From positions 1-42,936 of the forward strand of contig NZ_JACYXE010000018.1 in the NCBI RefSeq assembly GCF_014857905.1: a stretch of 42,936 nt of DNA. Direction: 5' to 3'. Made by a program: the position numbers and the translations under genes. Under the pieces are notes generated by a model, which saw only the letters and a program-made list of their open reading frames with translations, did no database searches and was not told the origin of the DNA. Below are positions 29,177-37,112 of this stretch, one piece after another. Origin of the DNA: Agilicoccus flavus (GTDB lineage Bacteria; Actinomycetota; Actinomycetes; Actinomycetales; Dermatophilaceae). Position 1 is the first letter of the stretch. Each line of letters starts with the position of its first letter.

Positions 29177-30109
29177 ATGGACGGCCCTGATCTCGAGACG
29201 CGTCAGATGCGGTACTTCCTCGCCGTCGCGGAGCGGGGCTCGTTCACGCGCGCCGCCGACGACCTGCGCATCGCCCAGCCGTCGCTGTCCCAGGCCATCT
29301 CGCGGCTCGAGCGGCAGCTCGGGGTGCCCCTGTTCCACCGGGTCGGCCGCCGCATCGTCCTCAGCGACGCGGGTCGTGACCTGCTCGAACCCTGCCGCAC
29401 GGCCCTGCGGGCCGTCGGGGTCGCGCAGGACGCGGCCCGCAGCGTCGCGACGGCCCGGCTGGGTCGGCTGAGCATCGCGGCGATGCCCGCGGCGGCGATC
29501 AGTCCGGGGGTCGACCTCATGTCGAGGTTCACCCGCGATCACCCGGGGGCCGAGCTCACCGTCGTGGCCGGCTGGACCGACGAGGAGATCGCGGACCTCG
29601 TCCGGCAGGGGCGCGTCGAGGTGGGGCTCGTGGCCTCGGCGGTGCTGCGCCGCGAACAGGATCTCGCCGTCATCCCGACCGTCGCGCACCGGCTCGTCTT
29701 CATCGCCCGTCCGCAGGACGCCCCGCCCGGCGACGGCGAGGTGTCCGCCGGCGACCTGCGAGGGTGCCGTCTCATCACCTCGCGGCGGGGGACGGTCATG
29801 CGCCGCTACGTCGACGACGTGCTCGTCGATCACCCCGACGTGGCGATCGTCTGCGAGATCGACCACCGCGCCGCGATCCTCCCGCTCGTCCGCGCCGGGG
29901 CGGGGGCGACGATCCTGCCGGCGGCGTACGCGCAGGACGCGACGGCCCTCGGGCTCGTCGTCCGCACCCTGCAGGTCGCCGCGGTCGTGCGGACGGCGGT
30001 CGTCTGCCGGCGCGACGACCTCACCCCGCTGGCCGCGGCGTTCGTCCGGCTCGCCGCGGGGGAGGGGCAGCCCGGCCCCGGGCCGACCGACGGGAGCGGC
30101 GCCGGGTAA
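29177..30109 (+). CDS. LysR-family regulator of the dicarboxylate genes
   Basis: A 310-residue LysR protein. The winged helix is standard (TRQMRYFLAVAERGSFTRAADDLRIAQPSLSQAISRLERQLGVPLFHR in outline, residues 8-55) and the effector domain has the usual two lobes (LSIAAMPAAAISPGVDLMSRF... and IVCEIDHRAAILPLVRAGAGATILP). It diverges from the DASS transporter. Shared DNA boxes before itself, the transporter and dmlA make it the likely DmlR-like activator of the unit, responding to D-malate or tartrate. Its message is probably leaderless: no ribosome site precedes the ATG, while TAGGCT lies at the right distance. Confidence 0.9.
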   Translation: MDGPDLETRQMRYFLAVAERGSFTRAADDLRIAQPSLSQAISRLERQLGVPLFHRVGRRIVLSDAGRDLLEPCRTALRAVGVAQDAARSVATARLGRLSIAAMPAAAISPGVDLMSRFTRDHPGAELTVVAGWTDEEIADLVRQGRVEVGLVASAVLRREQDLAVIPTVAHRLVFIARPQDAPPGDGEVSAGDLRGCRLITSRRGTVMRRYVDDVLVDHPDVAIVCEIDHRAAILPLVRAGAGATILPAAYAQDATALGLVVRTLQVAAVVRTAVVCRRDDLTPLAAAFVRLAAGEGQPGPGPTDGSGAG

Positions 30110-30125
30110 GGGTAGCCTCACGACA
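30107..30125 (+). promoter_or_regulatory. DtxR/IdeR-like iron box with leaderless -10
   Basis: The 19-mer starting TAAGGGTAGCCT agrees with the DtxR/IdeR consensus (TTAGGTTAGGCTAACCTAA) at 12 of 19 positions, mostly in the left and central part. It also contains TAGCCT (30113-30118), six bases before ATG 30125, a leaderless -10. Iron repression of the next gene, a siderophore reductase, would be expected. The box begins with the lysR stop codon. Confidence 0.5.
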
Positions 30126-30976
30126 TGGCTCCCCCGTCCCGCAAGCGCCCCGATCGGCCCGCCCGCAGCGTCACCGTCGTCGGCGCTCGGCGCCTCACGC
30201 CGGACCTCGTCCGGGTCGAGTTCACCGGCGAGGACCTCGTGGCCCTGGGTGAGCTCGAGTTCACCGATCACTACGTCAAGCTGCTCTTCCCACCGCCGGG
30301 CGCCGACTACACGTGGCCCTTCGAGCCCGCTCGGATCCGTGAGCAGCTTCCGCGCGAGCAGTGGCCGGTGACCCGGACGTACACGATCCGCGCGTTCGAC
30401 CGCGCGGCGCGGCGGATGACGATCGACTTCGTCGTGCACGGCGACGCCGGCCTCGCGGGGCCGTGGGCGGCCGCCGCCGCGCCGGGGGACGTCATGCAGT
30501 TCATGGGACCCGGCGGCGGGTGGGGCCCGGACCCCGCCGCGGACGTGCACCTCCTCGTCGGCGACGAGTCGGCGATCCCCGCCGTGGCGGCGGCGCTCGA
30601 TGCCCTTCCCGAGGGGGCGCGGGCCCTCGTCCACCTCGAGGTCCGGGACGCCGCGGGGCAGGTGCCTCTTCGCGACCTGCCCGGACTGGCGGTGAACTGG
30701 GTCCACCGCGGCGACGCCGCCTACGGCCGGCCGCTGGCGGCGGCCGTGCGCGCCGCCGGCCTGCCCGAGGGCGACGTGCGGGCCTTCGTGCACGGCGAGG
30801 CCGAGATGGTGCGTGACCTACGCCGGTTCCTGTTCGTCGAGAACGGCGTGCCCAAGGACCGGGTCTCGATCTCCGGCTACTGGCGCGCCGGCCTGAACGA
30901 GGACGGGTGGCAGTCGGGCAAGCAGGAGTTCATGGCCGGGGTCGAGGCGGAGGAGGCCCGGGCCGCCCGTTCGTGA
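30125..30976 (+). CDS. Siderophore-interacting protein (ferric-siderophore reductase)
   Basis: A 283-residue FAD enzyme of the SIP/ViuB family that releases iron from imported ferric siderophores using NAD(P)H. Seen: FAD-binding motif Arg84-Thr-Tyr86-Thr87 ([12 protein letters not shown]), [21 protein letters not shown], the nucleotide-binding [16 protein letters not shown], and the C-terminal [15 protein letters not shown] that defines the family. The iron box and leaderless promoter directly before ATG 30125 support iron control. It is independent in function of the kyn genes that follow after about 130 bp. Confidence 0.92.
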   Translation: MAPPSRKRPDRPARSVTVVGARRLTPDLVRVEFTGEDLVALGELEFTDHYVKLLFPPPGADYTWPFEPARIREQLPREQWPVTRTYTIRAFDRAARRMTIDFVVHGDAGLAGPWAAAAAPGDVMQFMGPGGGWGPDPAADVHLLVGDESAIPAVAAALDALPEGARALVHLEVRDAAGQVPLRDLPGLAVNWVHRGDAAYGRPLAAAVRAAGLPEGDVRAFVHGEAEMVRDLRRFLFVENGVPKDRVSISGYWRAGLNEDGWQSGKQEFMAGVEAEEARAARS

Positions 30977-31055
30977 GCGCACCCCGCGCGGCCGCCGAGC
31001 GGCTCCCGTGTCGGCGCCCCGCCCCGAGCCCGGCGCGGCCACCGACGCACCGAGC

Positions 31056-31061
31056 TACGGT
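31056..31061 (+). promoter_or_regulatory. -10 element of the kynA-kynU operon
   Basis: TACGGT, the same hexamer as before two other genes here. Transcription would start near 31068 and give a 42-base leader with the purine-rich ribosome site GGGGAGGGGAG at 31091-31101. Confidence 0.45.
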
Positions 31062-31109
31062 GAGGACGCGGCGTGGCCGACCGGCTGCGCGGGGAGGGGA
31101 GCGGTGCGC

Positions 31110-31994
31110 ATGGGTACGGGCGGGGCAGGTCACGACGACAGGGGTGTCGCGGGCAACACACGCGACATCGAGAGCGGGATCCACGAGGACTTCCGCGCCG
31201 AGATGAGTTACGCCTCCTACCTCGACCTGCCCACGCTGCTGTCGGCCCAGCGACCGGTCAGCGACCCCGAGCACCACGACGAGATGCTCTTCATCGTCCA
31301 GCACCAGACCTCGGAGCTCTGGCTCAAGCTCGTCCTGCACGAGCTGCGCTCGGCGATGTCGCTGCTCGCGGACGACGAGATGCGGGTCGCGCTCAAGCGG
31401 ATCGCCCGGGTCAAGCACATCCAGCGCACCCTCACCGAGCAGTGGTCGGTGCTCGCGACGCTCACGCCGACCGAGTACGCCCAGTTCCGCGGCTTCCTCG
31501 GGCACGCGTCGGGCTTCCAGTCGTGGCAGTACCGGGCCGTCGAGTTCGCGCTCGGCAACAAGCACGCCGGGATGCTCGCGGTCCACGAGGCGGACCCCCA
31601 CGCGCACGACGTCCTGTCGCAGCTGCTCGCGGCGCCGAGCCTGTACGACGAGTTCCTGCGCCACCTGGCGCGTCGCGGCTACGCGATCCCCGCCCGAGTC
31701 CTGGAGCGCGACATCACGCGGGCCCACGAGTGCGACGACGAGTTGACGGCCATCTTCACCCGGATCTATGAGCACGCCGACGATCACTGGGACGTCTACG
31801 AGGCGTGCGAGGAGCTCGTCGACCTCGAGGACAACTTCCAGCTCTGGCGCTTCCGGCACCTCAAGACCGTCCAGCGCACCATCGGGATGAAGACCGGCAC
31901 CGGCGGCTCGAGCGGGGTGGGCTTTCTCCAGCGGGCCCTGGACCTCACCTTCTTCCCCGAGCTGTTCGCGCTCCGGACGCAGGTGGGTCGATGA
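31110..31994 (+). CDS. kynA: Tryptophan 2,3-dioxygenase
   Basis: A 294-residue heme enzyme that opens the indole ring of L-tryptophan to N-formyl-L-kynurenine, the first step of the kynurenine pathway. Family signatures: [16 protein letters not shown], the highly conserved [14 protein letters not shown] near 62-75 (distal pocket with the active-site histidine), [17 protein letters not shown] near 131-147, [27 protein letters not shown] near 250-276 (substrate carboxylate and heme contacts). Length is normal for bacterial TDO. ATG 31110 is chosen since GGGGAGGGGAG ends nine bases upstream. Overlaps kynU by four bases (ATGA). Confidence 0.95.
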   Translation: MGTGGAGHDDRGVAGNTRDIESGIHEDFRAEMSYASYLDLPTLLSAQRPVSDPEHHDEMLFIVQHQTSELWLKLVLHELRSAMSLLADDEMRVALKRIARVKHIQRTLTEQWSVLATLTPTEYAQFRGFLGHASGFQSWQYRAVEFALGNKHAGMLAVHEADPHAHDVLSQLLAAPSLYDEFLRHLARRGYAIPARVLERDITRAHECDDELTAIFTRIYEHADDHWDVYEACEELVDLEDNFQLWRFRHLKTVQRTIGMKTGTGGSSGVGFLQRALDLTFFPELFALRTQVGR

Positions 31995-33328
31995 GCGCCG
32001 CGGGGCCCGGGGCGAGGCGAGGGGCTGCATCGGGGGCCACGGACAGGGTCACGGACGCGTCCACGCACGGGTCCACCGGTGACGAGGCCCTGCTCGCACG
32101 GGCGGCGTCGCTCGACGCCGCCGACCCGCTGGCCGGCTGCCGCGACGCGTTCGTGCCGGCGGGGCAGGGTGAGCACGCGGTCGTCGCCTACCTCGACGGC
32201 AACTCGCTCGGCCGCCCGCTGCGGGCCACCGCGGATCGGCTCGACACCCTCGTCCGGCACGGCTGGGGGACCCGGCTCATCCGTTCGTGGGACGAGGAGT
32301 GGATGGCGCTGCCGACCCGGCTCGGCGACCGACTCGGCGAGGTCGTGCTCGGCGCCGCCCCGGGCCAATGCGTCGTCGGCGACTCGACGACCGTGCTGCT
32401 CTACAAGCTGTTGCGCGCCGGGGTCGCGGACGCCCTGGAGCGGGGGCGGACCGACATCGTCCTCGACACGGAGAACTTCCCCACCGACCGGTACGTCGCG
32501 GCGGGCGTCGCCGCCGAGACCGGGGCGACGCTGCGCTGGATCGAGCCCGAACCGGCCCGCGGCGTCACGCCCGACGACGTGGCCGCGGTCGTCGGCGAGC
32601 GGACGGGCGTGGTGCTGCTGTCCCAGGTCGCCTACAAGTCGGCCTGGCTCGCGGACCTCCCGGCGATCACCCGCGTCGTCCACGACGCCGGCGGGCTCGT
32701 GCTGTGGGACCTGTGCCACTCGGCGGGCGCCGTGCGCGTCGACCTCGACGCCCACGAGGTCGACCTCGCCGTCGGCTGCTCGTACAAGTTCCTCAACGGC
32801 GGGCCGGGGGCCCCCGCCTTCGCCTACGTCGCCCGGCGGCACCAGGGTCGCCTGCGCCAACCGATCCAGGGGTGGATGGGGCACGCCGAGCCGTTCGTCA
32901 TGGGGCCGGACTACCGCGCCGGCGAGGGCATGCGCGGCTTCATCTCCGGGACACCGCCGGTGCTCGGGATGGTCGGGATCGAGGACACCGTCGACCTCAT
33001 CGAGGCCGTCGGCCTCGACGCCGTCCGGGAGAAGGGCCGCGCGCTCGGCGCCTTCGTCGTCGAGGCCGTCGACGACGTGCTCGCCGACCGCGGCGTCCGG
33101 GTCGTCTCACCGCGCGAGGACGAGCGCCGCGGCAACCACGTGACCATCGCGCACCCCCGCTCGCGGGAACTCTGCGCCCGGCTCTGGGGCGAGCACATCG
33201 TGCCCGACTTCCGCGAGCCGGACGGGATCCGGCTCGGGCTCGCGCCGCTGAGCACGAGCTACACCGAGGTGGCGCGGGCACTCGTGCGGATCGATCAGCT
33301 CCTCGCGCAGGACTCGACCGCGTCGTAG
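31991..33328 (+). CDS. kynU: Kynureninase
   Basis: A 445-residue PLP enzyme that cleaves L-kynurenine to anthranilate and L-alanine. Seen: [11 protein letters not shown] near 67-77, [12 protein letters not shown] (phosphate-binding loop) near 130-141, Asp240 of [10 protein letters not shown] contacting the PLP ring nitrogen, and the Schiff-base Lys266 in [16 protein letters not shown]. The N-terminus is about 30 residues longer than usual and low in complexity. It is translationally coupled to kynA. Its last 34 bp overlap the end of the convergent DedA-hydrolase gene. With KynA and a formamidase it completes tryptophan to anthranilate conversion. Confidence 0.95.
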   Translation: MSAAGPGARRGAASGATDRVTDASTHGSTGDEALLARAASLDAADPLAGCRDAFVPAGQGEHAVVAYLDGNSLGRPLRATADRLDTLVRHGWGTRLIRSWDEEWMALPTRLGDRLGEVVLGAAPGQCVVGDSTTVLLYKLLRAGVADALERGRTDIVLDTENFPTDRYVAAGVAAETGATLRWIEPEPARGVTPDDVAAVVGERTGVVLLSQVAYKSAWLADLPAITRVVHDAGGLVLWDLCHSAGAVRVDLDAHEVDLAVGCSYKFLNGGPGAPAFAYVARRHQGRLRQPIQGWMGHAEPFVMGPDYRAGEGMRGFISGTPPVLGMVGIEDTVDLIEAVGLDAVREKGRALGAFVVEAVDDVLADRGVRVVSPREDERRGNHVTIAHPRSRELCARLWGEHIVPDFREPDGIRLGLAPLSTSYTEVARALVRIDQLLAQDSTAS

Positions 33329-34671
33329 ACGGCCGCCACGTGCGGCGAGGTCGGGTCGACGACGTCGAAGTGGTGGGCGCCGGGCAGGACGCGGACGTCG
33401 GTGCCGCTCGGCCAGCGGAGATCCGACGAGTCGCCGACCGGCACGACCCCGTCGATGTCGCCGTGCACGACGACGAGGCGGCCGCCCGGGCGAGCGCCCG
33501 CCGCCATCCGGCGGGCGGGGTCCAGCCGCGCGTACGCCTCCGGCCGCGCCGCCGGGGTGGCGCCGATCCACTCGACGACCGGTCCGACGCCACCGGAGCG
33601 GTCGACGTCGAGGGTGAGGTCCGACAGCGGGGCGAGCGCCACGGCACCGACGGGCGGGAGATCGTCAGCCAGCGCCCGGAGGAGCGCGAGCGTCCCGCCC
33701 GCGGAGTGCCCGACGTACGCGACGGGCGGCGTTCCCGTCGACCTCAGGTAGAGGTCGAGCGCGCGGAGATCGTCGACGGCCGCGTCGGGATCACCGGGTC
33801 GGCGGCGGTACTCCGCGAGGACGACGTCGAGGCCGCGCTCGGCGAGGCCGGCCGCGAACGGTCGGGCGTGACGGCGATCGGTGCGTGGGCGGAAGTACCC
33901 GCCGTGCACGACGACCACCGTGGGGGCGTCGTCGGTGCCGAACCGCTCGGCGACCTGGTCGGGTTCGTCCCCGTACGCGAACGACGTCCCGGTGGGCGCG
34001 CTCGCGAGCAGGCGGGCGAGCGCGAGGTCCTCGGCCTCGGCGACGTCGGCGGGCGCCGGCGACGCGACAACCGACTCCGGCGGCGGGGTCGACGTGGCTG
34101 ATGTGGCCCGGCCCTGGTGTGCGTCCGACGTGGTGGGCAACTCTGCTCGTGAGGTCGAGGTCGAGGTCGAGGTCGAGGTCGAGGGCGATCGGCGCCCGCG
34201 GCGCCGCAGCAGCACGACGGCGACGACGACGGCCATGCCGGCGGCGGCCGCGGCCCACGGTGAGGTCGCGGCGAGCGAGAGAGCCGCAGCGACGGCGGCC
34301 AGCCCCACGGTCGCGTACAGCACGGCCCAGAAGACGGCCCCCAGGGCGAGGGCGGGTACGTAGCGCCGCAACGGCACCCGCGTCGCGCCGGCGCTGAGGT
34401 TGATCGCCGTCTGCACGCCCACGGTGAGGAACGAGAAGGGGACGGCGAACACGCCCCAGCGGGCGGCGAACGACTCCGCCCGGCGCATGGTCGGGCCGTC
34501 GAGGCGGGCCCGCAGCCGCTGCGCCCGGCGGCCGCCGGCGACGGCCGCGCGCCCGACGGCGTACGTGGCGCCGCCGCGGGTGAACGCGATGACGAACAGG
34601 ACGGCCAGCAGTCCGGCGAACGGGAGCTCGTGCAAACCGAGAGGGAGCTCCTCGTCCGCCGCGACCCTCAC
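33295..34671 (-). CDS. DedA-like membrane domain fused to a kynurenine-formamidase-like hydrolase
   Basis: A 458-residue fusion. Residues 15-155 are a DedA/SNARE-associated (VTT) module: helices near 18-32, 72-92, 103-130 and 138-155 with ERAESFAARWG-like and RYVPALALGAVFWAVLYATVG segments. Residues 160-225 are a Ser/Thr/Pro linker containing STSTSTSTSTS. Residues 230-458 are an alpha/beta-hydrolase: oxyanion motif HGGYF at 256-260, nucleophile Ser323 in GHSAGG, acid Asp405 or Asp407 in HGDIDGVVP, and His433/434. HGGY[WF] is the signature of kynurenine formamidase (KynB/AFMID-like), the enzyme missing between KynA and KynU, its convergent neighbours. GTG 34671 overlaps the amidotransferase stop (GTGA). 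The enzymatic assignment is inference; a general carboxylesterase is the main alternative. Confidence 0.75.
   Translation of the reverse strand: MRVAADEELPLGLHELPFAGLLAVLFVIAFTRGGATYAVGRAAVAGGRRAQRLRARLDGPTMRRAESFAARWGVFAVPFSFLTVGVQTAINLSAGATRVPLRRYVPALALGAVFWAVLYATVGLAAVAAALSLAATSPWAAAAAGMAVVVAVVLLRRRGRRSPSTSTSTSTSTSRAELPTTSDAHQGRATSATSTPPPESVVASPAPADVAEAEDLALARLLASAPTGTSFAYGDEPDQVAERFGTDDAPTVVVVHGGYFRPRTDRRHARPFAAGLAERGLDVVLAEYRRRPGDPDAAVDDLRALDLYLRSTGTPPVAYVGHSAGGTLALLRALADDLPPVGAVALAPLSDLTLDVDRSGGVGPVVEWIGATPAARPEAYARLDPARRMAAGARPGGRLVVVHGDIDGVVPVGDSSDLRWPSGTDVRVLPGAHHFDVVDPTSPHVAAVYDAVESCARS
34151..34184. repeat. Hexanucleotide tandem repeat (GAGGTC)n encoding the fusion linker
   Basis: Five perfect GAGGTC units (34151-34180) and a partial sixth lie in the coding sequence of the fusion. 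On the coding strand they read as alternating Ser-Thr. Change in copy number would lengthen or shorten the linker by two residues without a frameshift. Confidence 0.85.
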
Positions 34672-35351
34672 GGGCGGCCCCCGAGGGCGAGGAACGCGTC
34701 GAGGGGCCCGGCCCACGCCGCGGCCACCTCGTCCACCTGCGCGGCGAGCGCGTCGACGACGGGGCGATCGGCCGGTCCGCCCCACGTCCGCGCCTGCTCG
34801 GCGACGGCCTCGGGGTGCACCTGGAGGCCCCAGGCCCGCCGGGCGAAACGGACGATCTGCGGGCGGCCGGTCGACGACGTCGCGAGGACGGCCGCGTCCG
34901 GCGGCAGGACGACGGCGACGTCCTCGTTCCACTGCAGCACGGGGGCCCGCTGCGGCAGCGAGCCGAACACGGCGTCGGCTGTGCCCGCCGTGCTGACCTC
35001 GACGACGGCGCAGACGCGCCCGTCGGGGGAGCGGCGCACCGCGCCGCCGAGGGCCACGGTGAGGAGCTGGTGCCCGAGGCACACGCCGAGCACGGGCGCC
35101 CCGTCGTGCACCGTCGCCGCGAGCAGCCCCTTCGTCGCCGTCAGCCACGGGTGGGCCGCGTCGTCGTGCGCGCCCATCGACCCGCCGAGGACGATCAGCC
35201 CGTCGACGCCGTCGGGCAGACGGGTGGGCACGGTCTCGCCCGCGAACGGCCGGACGAACCGTAGCCCGACACCGACCTCCTTCGCCCGGTCGGCGATGAG
35301 GCCGGCCCCGCAGTTCGTCTCCGGCTGGACGCAGAGGTAGGCCCCCGGCAC
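34668..35351 (-). CDS. Class I glutamine amidotransferase-like protein
   Basis: A 227-residue GATase-1 domain protein. Catalytic triad: Cys91 in GVCLGHQLL, and His179 and Glu181 in LQVHPEAV. The oxyanion strand is GLIVLGGSMGAHDD near 51-64. It stands alone, without a synthetase domain, like the small GMP-synthase-type amidotransferases that hydrolyse gamma-glutamyl compounds or glutamine. GTG 35351 starts two bases after the aminotransferase stop, so the genes are coupled, and its own stop overlaps the DedA-hydrolase start. Substrate unknown. Confidence 0.82.
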   Translation of the reverse strand: MPGAYLCVQPETNCGAGLIADRAKEVGVGLRFVRPFAGETVPTRLPDGVDGLIVLGGSMGAHDDAAHPWLTATKGLLAATVHDGAPVLGVCLGHQLLTVALGGAVRRSPDGRVCAVVEVSTAGTADAVFGSLPQRAPVLQWNEDVAVVLPPDAAVLATSSTGRPQIVRFARRAWGLQVHPEAVAEQARTWGGPADRPVVDALAAQVDEVAAAWAGPLDAFLALGGRP

Positions 35352-35353
35352 CG

Positions 35354-36574
35354 TCAGGACCTGACCCGGCGCCGCGACAGGAACCGCTCGATGCGTCCGA
35401 TCGCGTCCTGCAGGTCCTCGACCCGCGGCAGGGTGACGATGCGGAAGTGGTCGGGCCGCGGCCAGTTCAACCCGGTGCCCTGGACGACGAGCACCTTCTC
35501 CTCCGAGAGGAGTTCGAGGGCGAACCGCTCGTCGTCGTCGATGGGGTAGACGGCGGGGTCGAGGCGGGGGAAGCAGTACAGCGAGCCCATGGGGGTCGTC
35601 GTCGACACCCCGGGGATCTGGTTGAGCAGCTCGACGGCGGCGTTCCGCTGCTCGAGCAGCCGCCCCCCGGGGAGGATGAGGTCGGTGATGCTCTGCCGGC
35701 CGCCGAGCGCCGTCGCGATCGCGTGCTGGGCCGGGTGGTTCGCGCACAGCCGCATGTTCGCGAGCATCGAGATGCCCTCGAGGTAGCTGCGGGCGTGCTC
35801 CTTGGGCCCGGAGATGACGAGCCATCCGCTGCGGAACCCGGCGACCCGGTACGACTTGCTCAGCCCGTTGTAGGTGAGGCACAGCAGGTCCGGCGCGAGG
35901 CTCGCGAGCGGGACGTGCTTGGCGTCGTCGTAGAGGATCTTGTCGTAGATCTCGTCCGAGAGCAGGAGCAGGTCGTGCTGTCGGGCCAGCTCGACGATCT
36001 GCTCGAGGACCTCGCGCGAGTACACGGCCCCGGTCGGGTTGTTCGGGTTGATGACGAGCAGCGCGCGGGTGGCCGGCGTGATCTTGGAGCGCAGGTCGTC
36101 GAGGTCGGGCGCCCAGTCGGCGCCCTCGTCGCACAGGTAGTGGACGGGGCGGCCACCGGCCAGCGAGACCGAGGCGGTCCACAGCGGGTAGTCCGGCGCC
36201 GGGATGAGCACCTCGTCGCCGTTGTCGAGCAGCGCCTGCATCGTCATCGTGATGAGCTCGCTCACCCCGTTGCCGAGGTAGACGTCGTCGACGTCGAGCC
36301 CCTCGATGCCCTGCTCCTCGTAGTGCTGCACCACCGCGCGCCGCGCCGCCGGCAGCCCCTTGCTGTCGGCGTAGCCCTGCGCCGTGGGCAGCGCCGTCTT
36401 GATGTCGACGAGGATCTCGTCGGGGGCGTCGAAACCGAACGGCGCCGGGTTCCCGATGTTGAGCTTGAGGATGCGGTGCCCCTCGTCCTCCATGCGCTTG
36501 GCCTGGGCGAGGACCGGGCCGCGGATCGCGTAGTGGACGTCGTCGAGCTTGTGGGACTGGTGGATGGGCCGCAT
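35354..36574 (-). CDS. PLP-dependent aminotransferase, AlaA/AlaT-like
   Basis: A 406-residue fold-type I aminotransferase. It begins MRPIHQSHKLDDVHYAIRGPVLAQAKRM and has LKLNIGNPAPFGFDAP, GNGVSELITMTMQALLDNGDEVLIPAPDYPLW, VINPNNPTGAVYS, LLSDEIYDKILYD and the PLP lysine in NGLSKSYRVAGFRSGW, all of which match the alanine/glutamate-pyruvate aminotransferases AlaA/AlaT. It converts pyruvate and glutamate to alanine and 2-oxoglutarate, or the reverse. KynU releases alanine, so a metabolic link with the facing kyn operon is possible. Start ATG 36574; first gene of aminotransferase-amidotransferase-fusion operon. Confidence 0.9.
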   Translation of the reverse strand: MRPIHQSHKLDDVHYAIRGPVLAQAKRMEDEGHRILKLNIGNPAPFGFDAPDEILVDIKTALPTAQGYADSKGLPAARRAVVQHYEEQGIEGLDVDDVYLGNGVSELITMTMQALLDNGDEVLIPAPDYPLWTASVSLAGGRPVHYLCDEGADWAPDLDDLRSKITPATRALLVINPNNPTGAVYSREVLEQIVELARQHDLLLLSDEIYDKILYDDAKHVPLASLAPDLLCLTYNGLSKSYRVAGFRSGWLVISGPKEHARSYLEGISMLANMRLCANHPAQHAIATALGGRQSITDLILPGGRLLEQRNAAVELLNQIPGVSTTTPMGSLYCFPRLDPAVYPIDDDERFALELLSEEKVLVVQGTGLNWPRPDHFRIVTLPRVEDLQDAIGRIERFLSRRRVRS

Positions 36575-36756
36575 CCCGGCATCATCCCACCCGCGCCGGC
36601 CGGCCCGACGCCGCGGCTCGCCCGCGCCCGCCGGCGCCGCCGCGCGGCCGCCGTCGTGGTCCGGATCGTCGCTCTGACATGGGTTTTCGCCCGCTGTCAC
36701 CGGCTGTCCGCAAAATCCTTCGATCCGTCCGGGTGCCGTCGATAGGAAGCGCGGAA

Positions 36757-36794
36757 CGTGGTGGGCGGCGGAGGAGGGGCCGCCGCCCACCACG
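36757..36794 (-). terminator. Strong terminator after the pterin dehydratase gene
   Basis: Arms CGTGGTGGGCGGCGG and CCGCCGCCCACCACG form a perfect 15 bp stem with an eight-base loop (AGGAGGGG). It lies six bases past the stop at 36801, so it ends the long minus-strand transporter operon and isolates the aminotransferase operon. Confidence 0.75.
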
Positions 36795-36800
36795 GCTCCC

Positions 36801-37112
36801 TCAGCCGCCGTCGGGCGTGGCCCCGCTCGCTGCGGCGGCCTGCGCGATGCGATGCGCGAGCTCCACGTCGAGCTGGGTGAGACCGCCCGCGTCGTGCGTC
36901 GACAGTCCCCACGTCGTGGTCGTCCAGCGGATGTCGATGTCGGGGTGATGGTTCATCTGTTCCGCCTCGTCGGCCACGCGCGTGACGAGGCCGATCGCGT
37001 CGAGGAACGCGGGGGAGCGGTAGCTCGCCCGGATCGTGTCACCGTCCCGGCTCCAGCCCGGGAGGTCCTCCAGCGCGCGGCTGATCTCGTCGTCGTCCAG
37101 GAGTCGGCTCAT
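36801..37112 (-). CDS. Pterin-4a-carbinolamine dehydratase family protein
   Basis: A 103-residue protein with the family motif [13 protein letters not shown] at residues 51-63; Glu51, His55, His56, Pro57 and the Trp are kept, and [18 protein letters not shown] near 72-89 supplies the third active-site histidine region. These enzymes dehydrate 4a-hydroxytetrahydropterin to recycle the cofactor of aromatic amino-acid hydroxylases; some bacterial ones are moonlighting regulators. No hydroxylase is in the window. ATG 37112 overlaps the stop of the transporter ATPase (ATGA), so it is the last gene of the peptide-transporter operon, an unexpected association. Confidence 0.9.
   Translation of the reverse strand: MSRLLDDDEISRALEDLPGWSRDGDTIRASYRSPAFLDAIGLVTRVADEAEQMNHHPDIDIRWTTTTWGLSTHDAGGLTQLDVELAHRIAQAAAASGATPDGG

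Noticed and set aside
27401-30793. A 1130-codon open frame on the minus strand
   Set aside because: It runs antisense or out of frame through the DASS transporter, LysR and siderophore reductase genes, all clearly real. Long shadow frames are expected at this GC content.
31008-31109. Longer N-terminus of KynA from ATG 31008
   Set aside because: The extra 34 residues are not conserved in TDO and include the predicted promoter and ribosome site.
34672-35148. N-terminal extension of the DedA-hydrolase fusion
   Set aside because: The frame stays open, but the sequence is an Arg/Pro-rich shadow of the amidotransferase; GTG 34671 with a GTGA overlap is the natural start.
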